Shown: positions 10,813 to 23,600 of the stretch, one piece after another
How the letters are laid out: each line of letters begins with the position of its first letter
Position numbering within the stretch: position 1 is the first letter of the stretch
Origin: Podaxis mareebaensis
Taxonomy: Eukaryota; Basidiomycota; Agaricomycetes; Agaricales; Agaricaceae
Length of the DNA stretch: 64,000 bases
NCBI GenBank assembly: GCA_018524725.1
Contig: JAEUWP010000087.1
Coordinates: forward strand, 62,001-126,000
Direction of reading: 5' to 3'
Made by a program: the position numbers and the translations under genes
The notes under the pieces: generated by a model
Database searches by the model: none
The model's input: only the letters and a program-made list of their open reading frames with translations
What the model was told of the DNA's origin: nothing

Positions 10813-13036
10813 ATGCTTTCAAAATTAGAATTCGCTTTCCTTCTTCCTTTAACAATTGCAACGGTAACGAACGCGGCGATTGGACCAGTGGCTACGTTGA
10901 AAATCACGAACGAGGATATCTCCCCAGACGGATTTACACGAGCGTGCGTGGTATCTCTTCCTCCCCTCTCTCACGGTAAACAGTGAACCTGTGGTGAACA
11001 GTGCTTCTGTCGTCAATGGCGGCCATCCAGGACCTCTAATCACAGCGAAGAAGGTAAGACTGCAATAAGTTGTGTTTTCTTGGTCACTGTTGCTGAGAGA
11101 TGGCAGGGCCAAAACTTCAGATTGAGCGTCGTGAATCGGTTGGAAGATGTTAGGCAGGAACGGGGTGCTAGCATCGTACGCTCTCTCATATCTTCTAAAT
11201 AAGGGCGCCTTCTGATATGTGAAAAGCATTGGCACGGGTTGTTCCAACGTGGCACAAACTTCATGGACGGTGCCGTTGGCGTCACTCAATGTCCTATCGC
11301 TCCAGGGAACTCCTTCGAATATTCATTTAGGGCGGATCGAGCTGGAACGTTCTGGTACCACTCACATTTCGGTGAGTCGATATTGATTAATTCGGCAGGA
11401 AGCCGGGCCTATTGTCGTTCTAGGTCTGCAGTACTGTGACGGGGTCCGAGGTCCAATCGTCATTCATGACCCTTTCGATCCCCTTAAGGCTTTCTATGAT
11501 AGTGAGTGGCTACCACAAGACGCATCACAAGGCTTCTCACAGTATCCTTGACTAGTTGATGATGGTCAGTTATTCATGACCATAGCGCGTACCCGCTCCT
11601 CACGCCCCTGTAGAAAGCACTGTAATTACTTTGTCCGAATGGTAGGGTCTGGGATACTCGTTATATTATTTTGACTCAGTCCTCTATGAACAGGTACCAC
11701 CAGCCGGCAGCTTCAATCCGCGGTGTCCCAATTGCAGACAGCACCTTGATTAATGGCAAAGGGAGGTTCCCCGGAGGACCACAATCTGAACTGGCAGTCG
11801 TGAATGTTAAAAGGTGGAAGCGCTACCGCCTTCGTGTTATATCAATTTCCTGCGATCCCTTCTTCTCATTCTCCGTTGATGGCCATGATCTTCAAGTTAT
11901 TGAGGTCGAAGGAACCGCGGTACTGCCTGTCACTGTGAACAGCCTCAAGATCCTAGCTGGTAAAGTTGGCGTTACGCAATCCTATTATGTGGATCATTAA
12001 CTGATAAGGTGAAACAGGACAACGTTACTCCGTCGTTCTACACGCTAACCAGCCTGTTGGCAACTATTATATTCGTTCCTTGCCGAGCTCTGGCAATCGA
12101 AACCTATCTGCAACCTTCGACGGCGGAGTCAATTCTGCTATTCTAAGATATGAGGGTGCCCCAAATTCCGAGCCGACGACTACTCAACAGGCGACAATGA
12201 AGACACTTTTAGAAACCGACTTACACCCAATCTTTAGTCCATTTGCTCCAGGGAAGCCTCACCCTGACGGTGCTGATCTTACTGTCAACCTTAACTTTGG
12301 CTTCGACCCCCATGCTTTCATGTACACCTTCAATGGCGCGATTTTTAAACCACCCACGATTCCGATCTTGCTTCAAATCCTCAGCGGCGCTCGCAACGCT
12401 CACGACTTGCTTCCCTCTGGAACCGTGATTACCGTTCCCCGAAACAAGGTTATCCAGGTCAACATTCCTAGCGGTCTCATTGGAGGACCTCATCCATTTC
12501 ATATGCATGGAGTGAGCGTCCCCCTTTCAACGCTAAGAAGTTGATATGGTCTGAATGATGATATTTAGCATGCCTTCAGCGTTGTGAGGAGTGCCGATAC
12601 TGGACGCTTCAACTTCTTGAACCCCGTCAGACGCGATGTCGTGAACATGGGTGAAAGGGAAGGTGATTTCATCGCCATTCGGTTCAGAACAGACAATCCT
12701 GGACCATGGATATTCCACTGGTGCGTACTTACCCTTGCTTGCGGGGCTCGGTTCACCGACTCAAGAACATTCTCCTAGTCATGTCGATTTCCACCTAACA
12801 CAGTAAGCCCACTATCTCCGTGCACTCGACGAGCCTGACCATTTCCACAGTGGTCTTGCGATCGTGTTCGCAGAAGCTCCTGACCAGACATCGTCTGTTA
12901 ATCACGTACCCGGTACGTCGCTTTTGGTTTTTGCTCAAGTGAACCCAGTTTACGAAGCTCTGCAGACTCTTGGAAGCAACTGTGTCCTACCTGGGATGCC
13001 CTCCCTGACGAAGTCAAGCACCCTCAAGTTGGTTAA
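10813..13036 (+). CDS. Laccase 1 (multicopper oxidase, AA1_1), divergent
   Basis: Secreted phenol oxidase reducing O2 to water with four coppers. The signal peptide is about residues 1-21 ([15 protein letters not shown]). Copper motifs in order: L1 [16 protein letters not shown]2 FWYHSHFG, L3 HPFHMHGHAF, and L4 HCHVDFHLTHGLA assembled across two short introns near 12720-12851. After L4 the C-terminal block [18 protein letters not shown] is in frame after an intron starting in the VPG codons near 12913. All ten His and the Cys are present. About ten introns were placed by phase, for example around [13 protein letters not shown] and WYHQP. Differences from typical laccases: L4 has DF instead of DW and lacks the usual AED after VVF. 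It is a clear paralogue of laccase 2 but quite diverged. Confidence 0.88.
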
Positions 13037-13727
13037 TTGGTGTCCGACGATGATGCACCTTCCGATTCCCAAATAATATGTTATACCTCTTTCCTACATC
13101 CTGACTCTAGTCTCGGGACGAAAATCACTCCTTTGCGTTCTAGCTCTGACATTGGACATCTGATTCATTTATCAATGCATTGTTTGTGTTGCAGTTATAC
13201 GTAGAGAATGTCTACATCCGTTCCTTAGCTTCGATCGATGATATCGCACCGCAGGTGTGTGAGTGACATCAACAATCGCTAAGTAATTTTGGCATCTTTT
13301 TGGAAAGAGACTTTATGTCAAGATTGCTGGACATGCCTAAGGGAGAGCTTAGTTTTCTGCCCTATCACTGCATGACCGGCTCGGAGTTATGTATTTTATT
13401 CATTTTTACTTATTTGGCCTCCGTTGTGAGCTTGTCACGCTATGCCTTGTCACGTTCACACCGTTTTGTCCCTTACTTGGCTTCTGACTTATTCAACAGT
13501 CCAAAGGACTGTTCGGCGCACACTGAGGAAGGTGATCTGTGAACTTCCGTCTGAATGACGCGCAGCATCACAAGTTCTCGTAAATTCATGAACTTGTGAC
13601 TGCCGCAGCAGTGGAACACACAACACCCCAGCATGCTCCTACCACGTTCATCAGACATCAAACCGTATATATAAATAAGCTACGCACAAGCTCCGTCTTC
13701 TTCTTCCCAACCACAACGTAGTGCAAG
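13037..13727. other. Intergenic, promoter of coiled-coil gene at right end
   Basis: 690 bp. An ORF at 13300-13542 has no recognisable content. A TATA-like TATATAAATA (13666-13677) lies 50-60 bp before the ATG at 13728. Confidence 0.5.
13666..13677 (+). promoter_or_regulatory. TATA-like box of coiled-coil gene
   Basis: The stretch TATATAAATA sits about 50 bp upstream of the 13728 start codon. Confidence 0.45.
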
Positions 13728-16590
13728 ATGTCCTTGCTGAGTTTTATTGGGGGAGGCAAGCGCCAGCCAGCTCCTGCACGTCCCGCAGCGTCGACAGCAA
13801 AGACAGATGCTGTTTCTATCCATGGCCATCTGTCCAGTCCCTCTCGTCGAGAGTCAATCGAGTCTTTAGCGCCCGCTGCGCACAGCATGAAACGTACTCC
13901 CAGGACCCGGACGGACTCCACCTCGTACTCATCTCAATCATCGATCAACCCCAGTCCTTCCGCGGGCTTGCACAAAGGTGTTTCCCGAGTTCTCCCCTCT
14001 AGCTTGAGGTCGTCGCCTTCGACTTCGAGGATCTCCCTCGCTGAGTCTCAGGACGACGAGTTGGATGCTCGATCTTCCTCCTCCCTTTCCAAGTCAGGGT
14101 CTGTCTCCCGCTCCAGGCAATATATCTTTCCCCGCAAGGCGTCTACGTCGCTGGAACAAGAGTGGATGGACGTCGGGCAAGATTCCAGCGACGAAGACGA
14201 CTTCGGGAACGCCCGTCAACAGGAAGTGCCGCCCACAGAGCCGCCAAAGCCGAACAATGAGTAAGGCGCCCGAATAATCATGCTGACTACAGAGGCGCTA
14301 ACCGTCCAAAATCGCCAGACCTTCCGGCAGTAAGCCCTTGAACGAGTCCGTCGTTATGATCGAGGATGAGCAGAACAAAGCTCGTCTACTCGCGGAAGAG
14401 CTTTCTGCTACGAAGGACAAGTTGGCCGAGATAACAAACCAATGCTCTGCGTTGCAACAAGAAGTGGAGAGCCTCATGAAGGAGAAGCAGGAACAAGCGG
14501 CTCAGTTGGAGTCTGTGAAAAAGGCTGTGGATGCAGAAGGCGCCAAGATCGCTCGCACCCATACTACGGAGATGGAGGCGAAACGCCGCGAAGTCCACCA
14601 GCTCCGACAGTCATTGGAATCTCTTCAACGCATCTCGAAGGATAGAGAAGAGAAGATGCAGATGTTGGTTCGGGAGAACGAAGTTTTACACGGGGAGGTG
14701 GTGACGCTGGAGAAAAGAAGCAAAGGCGAGGAGGAAGAGGTCGAGCTAATGAGAAGGGAAGTTGAAGCCGCAAACACTGCATTACGATCCTTCAAAGAGA
14801 GAAGCAAGACCACCATCGAGGCGGAGCGGGAGGAGAAGAGGAAGCTCAAGGACCAGGTGGACGAACTCTGGCGCCAGCTCGAGGACTTGCGACAACAGTC
14901 CAACAAGCGCGACGAGCAGATCCAACAGCTTCGATCCTCCGAAGAGTCGACAGGCAATGCACTCCGCAAAGTGAAGACACTAGTTGATGAGAAGGACATG
15001 ATGTTGGAGGATCTCCAGCAGCGAAACACGGCGCTCGCGAAACAAAGGGAGCAACTCCAGGAACAACTCGTTGAGCTAGAGACGGAGGTAATTGAGACCA
15101 AAAATAGTGCTCAGAGGCTCCTCGCAAGGGCGAAAGAAGAACACCAAAACGAGCTCGCCATTGCCAACGGGCGCATCCAGGATCTCGAAGAGCAAGTCTC
15201 CTCTTACGCTACTGTCACACAGCAACTCCGTTCTTCCGTCAAAGCTTCCCGGGCTGACGTAGAAAACGCGAAGAATCTTGTCGAGGAGCGCGCAGCGGAG
15301 ATCAAGCACCTCAACGAGCAGCTCACTGCCCTCGAGGAGACCCTACGCACCAAGGAACAGGAACTCGCCGACTCAGCCGCTTCTCGCGCATCCGTATCAC
15401 ACCTCGACAACACCATTCGTTCCCTGCGCCAACAGATGGAAAAGATGGAAGCCGAACACGCTCTCGAGCTCTACAAAGCCAAATTCGACGTCGCCTCCGC
15501 CACAGATGGCGCTAAACGTCAAATCTCCCAACTCGAGAAGGAACTCTCCACCACCCGCGAGAAATTACGGGACATGCGGAACAAGTATGACGCAAGCGAG
15601 CAGTCCCGTCGAATGTTACGAGACCAACTCTCAAGGCGTGACGAAGAAGGCCGTGGGAGCGGGAGCAACAACGGCTTTGGCTTGAACAGCCTCTCCTCCA
15701 GCATTATTCGCGATCCCTCCGGACCGCCACCCACAGACCAAGTCTACACCCTCCTCCAGAACCTCAACTATGAAATCTTCCAAACCGCTGCCTTACTCGC
15801 TGACTCGCTCTGCATGATTCCTCGCCCTGCATCCGGCACCAACAATCTCAATACAAGTGAGCTCATCGACGACGAAACAACTTCCCTTCTCGGGCCTTAT
15901 CTCCTCTCCCTCGTCCGCTCCCAATCAGCCGCCCCGCTTGACTCTTACGACCCTTTCCCACTCCAAACGGCAATCCAAGCAACCCTCGTCTGCTGCGCGA
16001 CACGTGTCATGAGCGCATGGTACCCGACTCACTGGGACCACTCTGATTTCCTCGTCGCGACCTACACCCGGATCCGCGAGGCCGAGGGCATTGCGGCATC
16101 TGAGACGTGGAAGGCGATGACGAGGGCACGGTTGAGGCCTACGACCGGGACAGTTGTCCGCGTCGTCGACTTTTTGAATGAGTGTTTGACTACAATTTTC
16201 AAGTATGCCGGATGGCCTGTCCCTGCTGTCGGCGCTCCGAGTACAGGTTCTTCATCTTCTGCCAGGGACGAGACAATTGAATCTCTCTTGAGGGATAACC
16301 GGGAGAAGCTGGCTAGTCTCGCTCGTCACTCACTCCGTCTCAACGTCATTCTTGATAACGTCAACCCTCAACTCGAACCGGCGCTCGTCGAGCCAGGATC
16401 TGTATTTGATCACCACGTTATGGATTGCGAAGATGGCAGTGCGAAGGGAAGGTGGGATGACGATGACGAAGTCGTGTCCACGAGTGAAATCGGATTGCGC
16501 AAGGTAGCTGAGGAGGGTAGGGGAAGCAGCAACAGGAGAAGAGTCGTTCTCAAACCCAAGGTTATCTTAAGGTCTTCCTTTGATGCTTGA
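13728..16590 (+). CDS. Large coiled-coil protein
   Basis: Two exons (13728-14260 and 14319-16590; phase checked) encode 934 aa. Residues 1-180 are Ser/Pro/Arg-rich and disordered (SIHGHLSSPSRRES, RTRTDSTSYSSQSS), with many likely phosphosites. Residues about 185-590 are an almost continuous coiled coil of Glu/Lys/Gln/Leu heptads. Residues about 600-900 form a helical, probably globular domain beginning VYTLLQNLNYEIFQTAALL. This layout suggests a scaffold or tether, of the golgin or cytoskeletal kind, but no GRIP or other named domain was recognised. It converges with the HECT ligase gene on the opposite strand, 208 bp away. Confidence 0.85.
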
Positions 16591-16769
16591 TCCCGTTCCG
16601 TTCCCTTTTACTTGAATATATGTTTGACAGTGTTCGCTTCCTTGCATCTGTACTTGTACTATGGCTACCAGTGTACATTAGCGCCTCCTTCATCCTCATC
16701 TGTCCCGTTCTTCAATGATATTTATGGTCATCAACCGTCGAGAGTATAAACTAAGGGGCTTGTATTACA

Positions 16770-16782
16770 GGGGGGGGGGGGG
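16770..16782 (+). repeat. Poly(G) tract of 13
   Basis: Run of 13 G between the stop codons of two convergent genes. Length is likely variable and prone to sequencing error. Confidence 0.9.
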
Positions 16783-16798
16783 AAGTACACACCAAAAC

Positions 16799-19700
16799 CT
16801 AAGACAAATCAAAACCGGCATTAGAGGTAATCGCTTGTACCAATTTATCTCTCAACGTCTTTTCCGTAGTGTACCTCGGCAACTATAGTTCGGGGTAAGG
16901 AACGCCAATATCTGAAGATGCGAGAAGTTGACACTACCTTCAACAAATTGACGCAAGTACTTGCGGTAGGCAACCTAAGCTCATCAGATCCTGCATCCCG
17001 AATCGAGAAATTCGGAACAAGTTCCTTGAATCCAAGCAGCGGCGGCCGACTGCAACTCGTCACGAATCGCAACAACGCGCGTTTCTGGTCCTCCGTGAAG
17101 GAATTGACGACCTACGCATCAGCCCATCCTCCGTCAATCCCTCCCAAAGCTATGTGTGACCACGGGGAGAATAACTCACCTTCCAGAACAACCGGATGGT
17201 CGGGTGTGCAGTATCATATAGCCCACCATAATGCGTATTCCCCTTCAAATCTTCGATGTCAATCGGCGTGTTTACGCCTCCTAACAGGATCTGGACTTCC
17301 TGTTGATCAAACATCCTGCGTCGTTAACATCCGATAAGTACCAATGATCATTCCTAAAACACGAAAGGCTCCAACGCACCTCAACCATTTCGGATCAATC
17401 ATCTCCGACAACCCCTCGAAGAAGGCATTGCTCTGCAACTTGATCTGCTTGCTCAACCGATAATGCGAGATCAAGTAGATGTACATCAATCGGTTCTCCT
17501 TCGTTACGGGGGTCTCGCTGCCATTCGGTATAAGATCGATAGATTTGGTCACACCGAACTCTTATATGATGTATAAGCAACTCGCATATAGGATGAGGCT
17601 AGGGTCGGGAAGCTGGACAAGACGCACCATCAACAGCAACGGTAAAATTCAACGAAAGATCTTCCGGGTTTCCAGTATAATGCTTCAAGAAGATCAGGCC
17701 ATTATACAACTCCGGATCAAGAGAAGCGAGATCATCTAGGAAGCTTTGTTTCCCCAACCACTACACCAAATTTCAGGGTGTATGTATGCGTAATATCTCG
17801 AGAAACGCACCTTGGCAAGGAAGAATCCAGCAAACGCTACATCCACCAGAATCCCTTCATACATAGCCTTGCCCAAAATCCTCCCAATGAACCGGTACCA
17901 ATTCAAGCTATGTGCTACAGATAGACAATCAGTCAATGGACATCTGTAAGTGATACCAACAATAAAACGTACGTTCAGTTGCATACGAATGCGGGTTTGG
18001 GTACAGCTCATTCTTCTTATTCGCCAACCAAAGCCCCCGATCTGTGTCAAACACCTCCTTGCACAGCGACGTTAAAAACTCCTTAAAAACTCCTCCTCCA
18101 TCAATACCCGCTCTACGGGGGAAAAGAAACACGAGACGCTACATTAGCAAACCAACCAACACGAAAGAAAGGAGGTACTCACTCTTCCTGCCCAAACTGA
18201 TCAATAAACGTAATCTCAATGGGCTGCTTCAAATCTGCCTCTGCAAGCTTATCAAACCCATCCTGCGCAACCATCCCCCTTCGCACCTGCACCCTCGTCT
18301 TATACCCAAGCGGCATCCCGCGCGAAGGGAATACCCTAGACGACGGTCCACTGTGCCCATTGGCACCATGGGCAATCACATCATTATACACGAATTCACG
18401 GAATATCCGAACGCGGGTCTCAAATGGGATCGCAAAGGGTATGTTGTTGAGGATCCCGAGGCGAGGGGAGATTTGTGCGAGCTGGAATTTGGTGAGTTGG
18501 CGGTTTGTTTGGAGACCGGATTCGGAGAGCATCTGACGATCTTCGAGGCTTTTAAAAAAACAAGGTCATTTAAAAGTTTACATGAGACAATATGCGGTTG
18601 TACGAGCTTACATGGCCGCTTCAACGAATGAGTGGAGGTCGATTTCGGAATCTACGAGCCAATGATCATGAGGTACAAATTGTTTTCTCGAACTGTATGC
18701 GCATATGTGAGCACTGCTAACCACGGAATGATATATCCTTACTTTCTCGCATGTATCGCGACCAAACAACGAGTCACCTTGTCCCTGACGGTCTCCCATG
18801 GACACGTTAAGTCAGGAGTAACCAACCGTTGACCAGGTGTGGTGTACTCCTCACGCCAATAAAGCGTCACAGCGATGTTAAGCAATTGCTTGCTAAAGCG
18901 TCGCAAGTCATCCAATGTCAGAGGATTACGCGTTGCACCAGTTTCACTGAAGAATTCATCGTCACCCATAGTAAGCAATGCTTGGGAGTATAGGTCCGTG
19001 AGCAGGATTAAAGGAGGCCAATGCATCTTGTTAGAGGGATCTAGGCAATTCAATATGGGATGAATCAGCGGCTCTCAAGGAAACTCACCACTTAGGCTGA
19101 CATTCGGCTGCCCGAGTTGGCTTCGAAGCACATACTGACGATACAACATCCTGATGAGACCGCCACTCCCCAAACCAGCAACAGTATTGAGCAACACATC
19201 CTTCCGCGACGGCGACACGATAACAAGCGATAACAAGAACACCACATAGTCAAGAAGAATAGTATCACTTCTAGACGCTATGGTGAAGAGGGTGGTGAGA
19301 TGATTAGCGCTGGGGATCGATCCGAGACGCTTGACGGTTCGGGAATCTAGCTTAGGTAGTGGGGCTTCGTTGAACGAGGACACAGTGGTAACAGTAATCC
19401 CTCGTCCGTCGTCAGAATCGGAATCACCGTCGTCCCGAACTGTATGAGGTTGCGTTGTCCGCTTCTTCGTAGCTGCGTCTGGATCCAGTGCATTGACAGG
19501 CAAACTATTCACGAGAGCGGCGAGAAACTTGATGTAGGTGCCAACGGCTTGGGAAGGGAGTCGAGGGATATGGGGCGAAGCGAACATGTAAACGTTCGCT
19601 ATGAGGTGAATGCGCGATTCAAGAGTCAACGATTGTACAATGTCGGATATGGATGGTCGCAATAGCGGAAGCTGAGCCCATGGTAAGTGAGACGCTAAGA

Positions 19701-20579
19701 AACTAATTGAGGGGATTGGTAGTCGGTTGGGTAGGAGAGATATCGAGAGGATATTCAGGAACAACGATGAGAACGTCGAGACGAATTGAGGTGAATCTGG
19801 CGAAATGACAGCCAAAGGGGCGGTAGCAAGTTGGACAAGAAGCGACAATGAAGGGGTTGACTTGGAGTCAACGGGCTGACAAGAGGATCAGAGCAATCCT
19901 GGCGGATCAGAAGGCGGGGACTCACAATATAAGAAATGGCCTGTGCGAGGAGGGGATAGAGGTTACGTTGGAGAAGATAGTCGAGGACGGAGCATGCAGT
20001 CTCTCTACCTTCATTCCCCGGCTGCAGGAGGGTAGTCAACACTTTTAGGTGCGGAACTGCATACGACGACCTAGATGTGATCAGCATGACGTTGCCCAGA
20101 AATACATTCTGACATACATCGGATGGTGCGCAACCGACGTCAGGATTAGTACTGACACCTGTCGCAGCAGCACCAGCCAGCTCTCAGCGTCCTTTCCCGC
20201 GAATGGTCTGAAAAGACTTTCTATACAAAATCAGGATCACATAGACTACACTATAGTAGAACTCACCTCGGCTCATGGCACATGACCACCGCCCGAGCGC
20301 CTCCTCGTCGTGTCCCATAAGAACAAGACAACGCAGCCCTGTAAGGCTCGTTGGATCTGCCTCGAACGCTTTTCGCAGCTCCCTGCGCGTCCGCTGAGCC
20401 TCATTGACCCCGCGCCACCACGCCTGGAGCTTGATCGCACTCTCCTGCCGCCGTCGGAGTTCACGTCGTTCTTCGCGTTCCCTCCGCGCGTGGCGCAGTA
20501 CATCTCGCTCGCTCGCAGTCGCAGACGCCCCTCCGAGGTTGATTCTGCGCCGGGATTCGTCACCGAAAACGGGGATCAT
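16799..20579 (-). CDS. hul5: HECT E3 ubiquitin ligase, UBE3C/Hul5 type
   Basis: Transfers ubiquitin to misfolded or proteasome-bound substrates. The N-terminus at 20579 has the family hallmark: a short lead, INLGGAS, then a basic helix ([15 protein letters not shown]) and an IQ-like motif ([10 protein letters not shown]). A long helical middle (19075-20087) contains an acidic insert DGDSDSDDG. The HECT domain begins with the block around FEYNPHS-like [44 protein letters not shown] and [15 protein letters not shown] follow. The lobe-C sequence [14 protein letters not shown] contains the catalytic Cys (codon 16953-16955). The last exon ends AGFDLS-stop at 16799. At least twelve introns. The family assignment rests on the N-terminal IQ region plus HECT domain order. 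Confidence 0.9.
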
Positions 20580-20678
20580 GGTGGAAAACAGAGGACATGT
20601 TCACCACTGACTCGCATTTACGCAAGCCATTAGCATCACGTGCTATATTATCATCATTGTTATTCTTTCCATCTTATC

Positions 20679-23600
20679 TTATCTCTTTCTATACTCTTCT
20701 ACGACGGACTTCGGTTCTCGATACTTTGCTATTGGCACGAATTCATGCTCGAGCCTGGACCCTCTGTCAGAATAAAGTTTAGAGGGAAATAAAGAACATA
20801 CCCGAATGCCTGCGGACCACCTGCCTTAAGTCCAGCCTTCGTCTTCCATAATGGATGGCCAGCAAGCGCAACCACTATCCCACCATCCCACCAAGTCAGT
20901 GGCCAGGCAGCTCAGCTAATTAGGTACTAACCTGTAACTCTGAGTCCGTAGGAGTCTAAAGCACATTTCAGTTCACAGCTCATGGAAACAGGATTAGGAA
21001 CAACGAACATTCGGGCGTTCCAAGGTGAGAACCAGTTTGCGAATCCAGAACGGTAATAAGATCTGGAACACTCGCGACGATCTGGCCATATTCTTCAACA
21101 CAAATTGTGAAATGAAAAAAGACAACGAACGTACTGTTTGTGTTCCATCCCCCTTTTCCAGATACGCACAGAGGTCTTCATTCTGGAACGGTATCCGCAG
21201 CATAGTGCCAGGCTCATAGGAACCACTGCTCGCAGAACCTTCCATCTCCAAAATCTCCTCCTTCTCGTCATCCAAAAGCGGAGCAATCCGTATATACCCC
21301 CATGTGAATCCACCACGAACTTCCTAAATGCCGAACTTCCATCAGCTCAATCCTTAAAAACACACTATACCCACCCTCGAAACTTCAACAATCTTCCCAA
21401 CAAATAAACATACCCCATTCTGGCACTCCAAAATCTTCCCAGCCACATGTGAAAGCATACTACCCCACCCACCAATGTTCAACAGCCTACAAAGCGAAAA
21501 CCATGGTACTCACTTCTTCTGTCGACAAATACATATCGCCCTTCCAATCCACCAAGCCAGACTTAGGCACCTCGTAACCCCATAGTCCCTCGCGTCTGCC
21601 ACCGAGAGTGGAGCTTGACACAGGGCGGCCGAAGACCCCATTTCAGTGGTTACGACTCGCATTATAGTCTCAACTAGTGCACTGTTCTTAGCCTTTGTGA
21701 GCAGCTGCAACAGTTCAAGTCAGTCCAGCCCTGTGCAGACCCCTGTAATAAGGGGAAGTCTGATACACACAACCACGTTCCCATTCCCGTCCGATAACCC
21801 ACAAGGAACCAAGCTAATGGGCAATTCAATAATCACTCTGAAGCCGGCGAAAGTTGGAATCCATACGCATTTGGGCGATTGTACACCGCTAATTAGTGTC
21901 AATGTTGAGTCCCTGGGTAGTCAGTCACATTACGCACCTGCAGTTGTCTGGTCTAGCCTCGGATATGCTAAGACAAACCGCATCAGTCCATCATTCGGAA
22001 CGAAAAGTGACACACACCCCTACCTCGACCCATCAAATCTCCATCAAATGCAGGCAAGTCAAGATAACTAACTTAAGATGTCCGCAAACGCCAATGAGCA
22101 ATAGAAAGTCCGCGAAACTTACCTTGACATGGCCAATGCCTGCAACCCATTTGACCCCCCGATCTCGTCGCCGAACGTTGCCACAAACTCTACGTTGCCA
22201 CAATACTTCGCCAGTTCCCGTGTGCCTTGCACGATATGCCTTGGGTCGCTCAGACGTTCTGAGCTGACTGAAGGTGAGCCCATGAATGCTAAGTAATGCA
22301 GTTATAAGAAGCAAGCGCATGGAGAACGTAGGAGAGAGTAGCTCAGAGACGCACATCCCCGAGCGAGAGGGCCGTCTAGCGGAAGAGAAGTATAATCCAC
22401 GGCGCGGATGATTCCACCACATCGTAGAATCTGTCTGCAGGTGAGATAAGTAGAATATGGCGAACCTCCACCACCCTGTGGCTATCAATGGACTAAGAAG
22501 CTCGGAAGAAGTAAGATAAACATACGGTGCCAAGAACGCCACATCCTTCCATAACAAACACTAAACAACCTCGCATAAGCTTTCCAACACAGGGCATCGA
22601 ACAAACAAAACCCACAAAGGTCTGTTTCTGACAAAATCCACTCATCACCGACAACATTCGGTTCATACGCCTCATAATCCACTGACTCAACTTTAAATCC
22701 TTCCCCAATATCCTCACTCGCTGAAACACCATCCCCTCCCTCAAATCTACCATCGTCACCACCACTCTCCTCCCCAGCCTCTCCCTCTTCTTCCTCACCC
22801 CCATCCTCACCCATTTCCTCCATCCCCAACTCCCCAACAGCACCCACACTAACCCTCACAGCCCCATTAGCAACATATGCCAATGGCACGACCTCAACCC
22901 TCACAACCTTCACGCTTCCCTCCCTCGCACCCCTCCTCACAACCTTCTCCACCGCCTCTCTCTTCACACCCTCCACCAACTTACTCATCTCTTCCAAGGT
23001 TGGATTTGGTGTAGGCGGGATGAGGACCGTGTCGATATCACCGGAAATGCTAGCGATTGCTGCACCAACGGCGTTTGCTACATCATGGAAAGGAGGTTTT
23101 CTGCGGGACCTGTGAGTGGGCAGAGAGGGGGGAAAGCGTAGTGAGGTGCGTACATGATTTGACCGACGCCTCGGAGTGAGTCTGGGACGATGATTGAGCC
23201 GCCACCGACAAGTAGGACGTCAATATCTTCAGGTGAAGTTTTCATTTTATCAATGGCGGTCTTCCAAAGGAAAGTCAGTGCGAGTCAAGGTTTTAAGGTG
23301 CCGCTTACACTTAGTAGTTTGTAAATCGCCTTCTGTCCTCCTTGGACAAAATCTGCTGGGAGGTCCGCTACTTTATTCGGATCTCCGATGTCTGGTAGGT
23401 TTTGTGCGTGAACGACAAGATCTGTAGCTGTCGTCGTGAATCCACCAAACACCATCGCATCTTGTTCAAGCTATGGCAGGTAAGAAGAAAGCAGAGACTC
23501 GAGTTCAAAACCGAACCTGATTTCCTACGGAATCCGGTCCAACCGTGACCCGACTCGCATCCTGTAAACGCACACGAGAACCACCTCCAAGGCCAATAGA

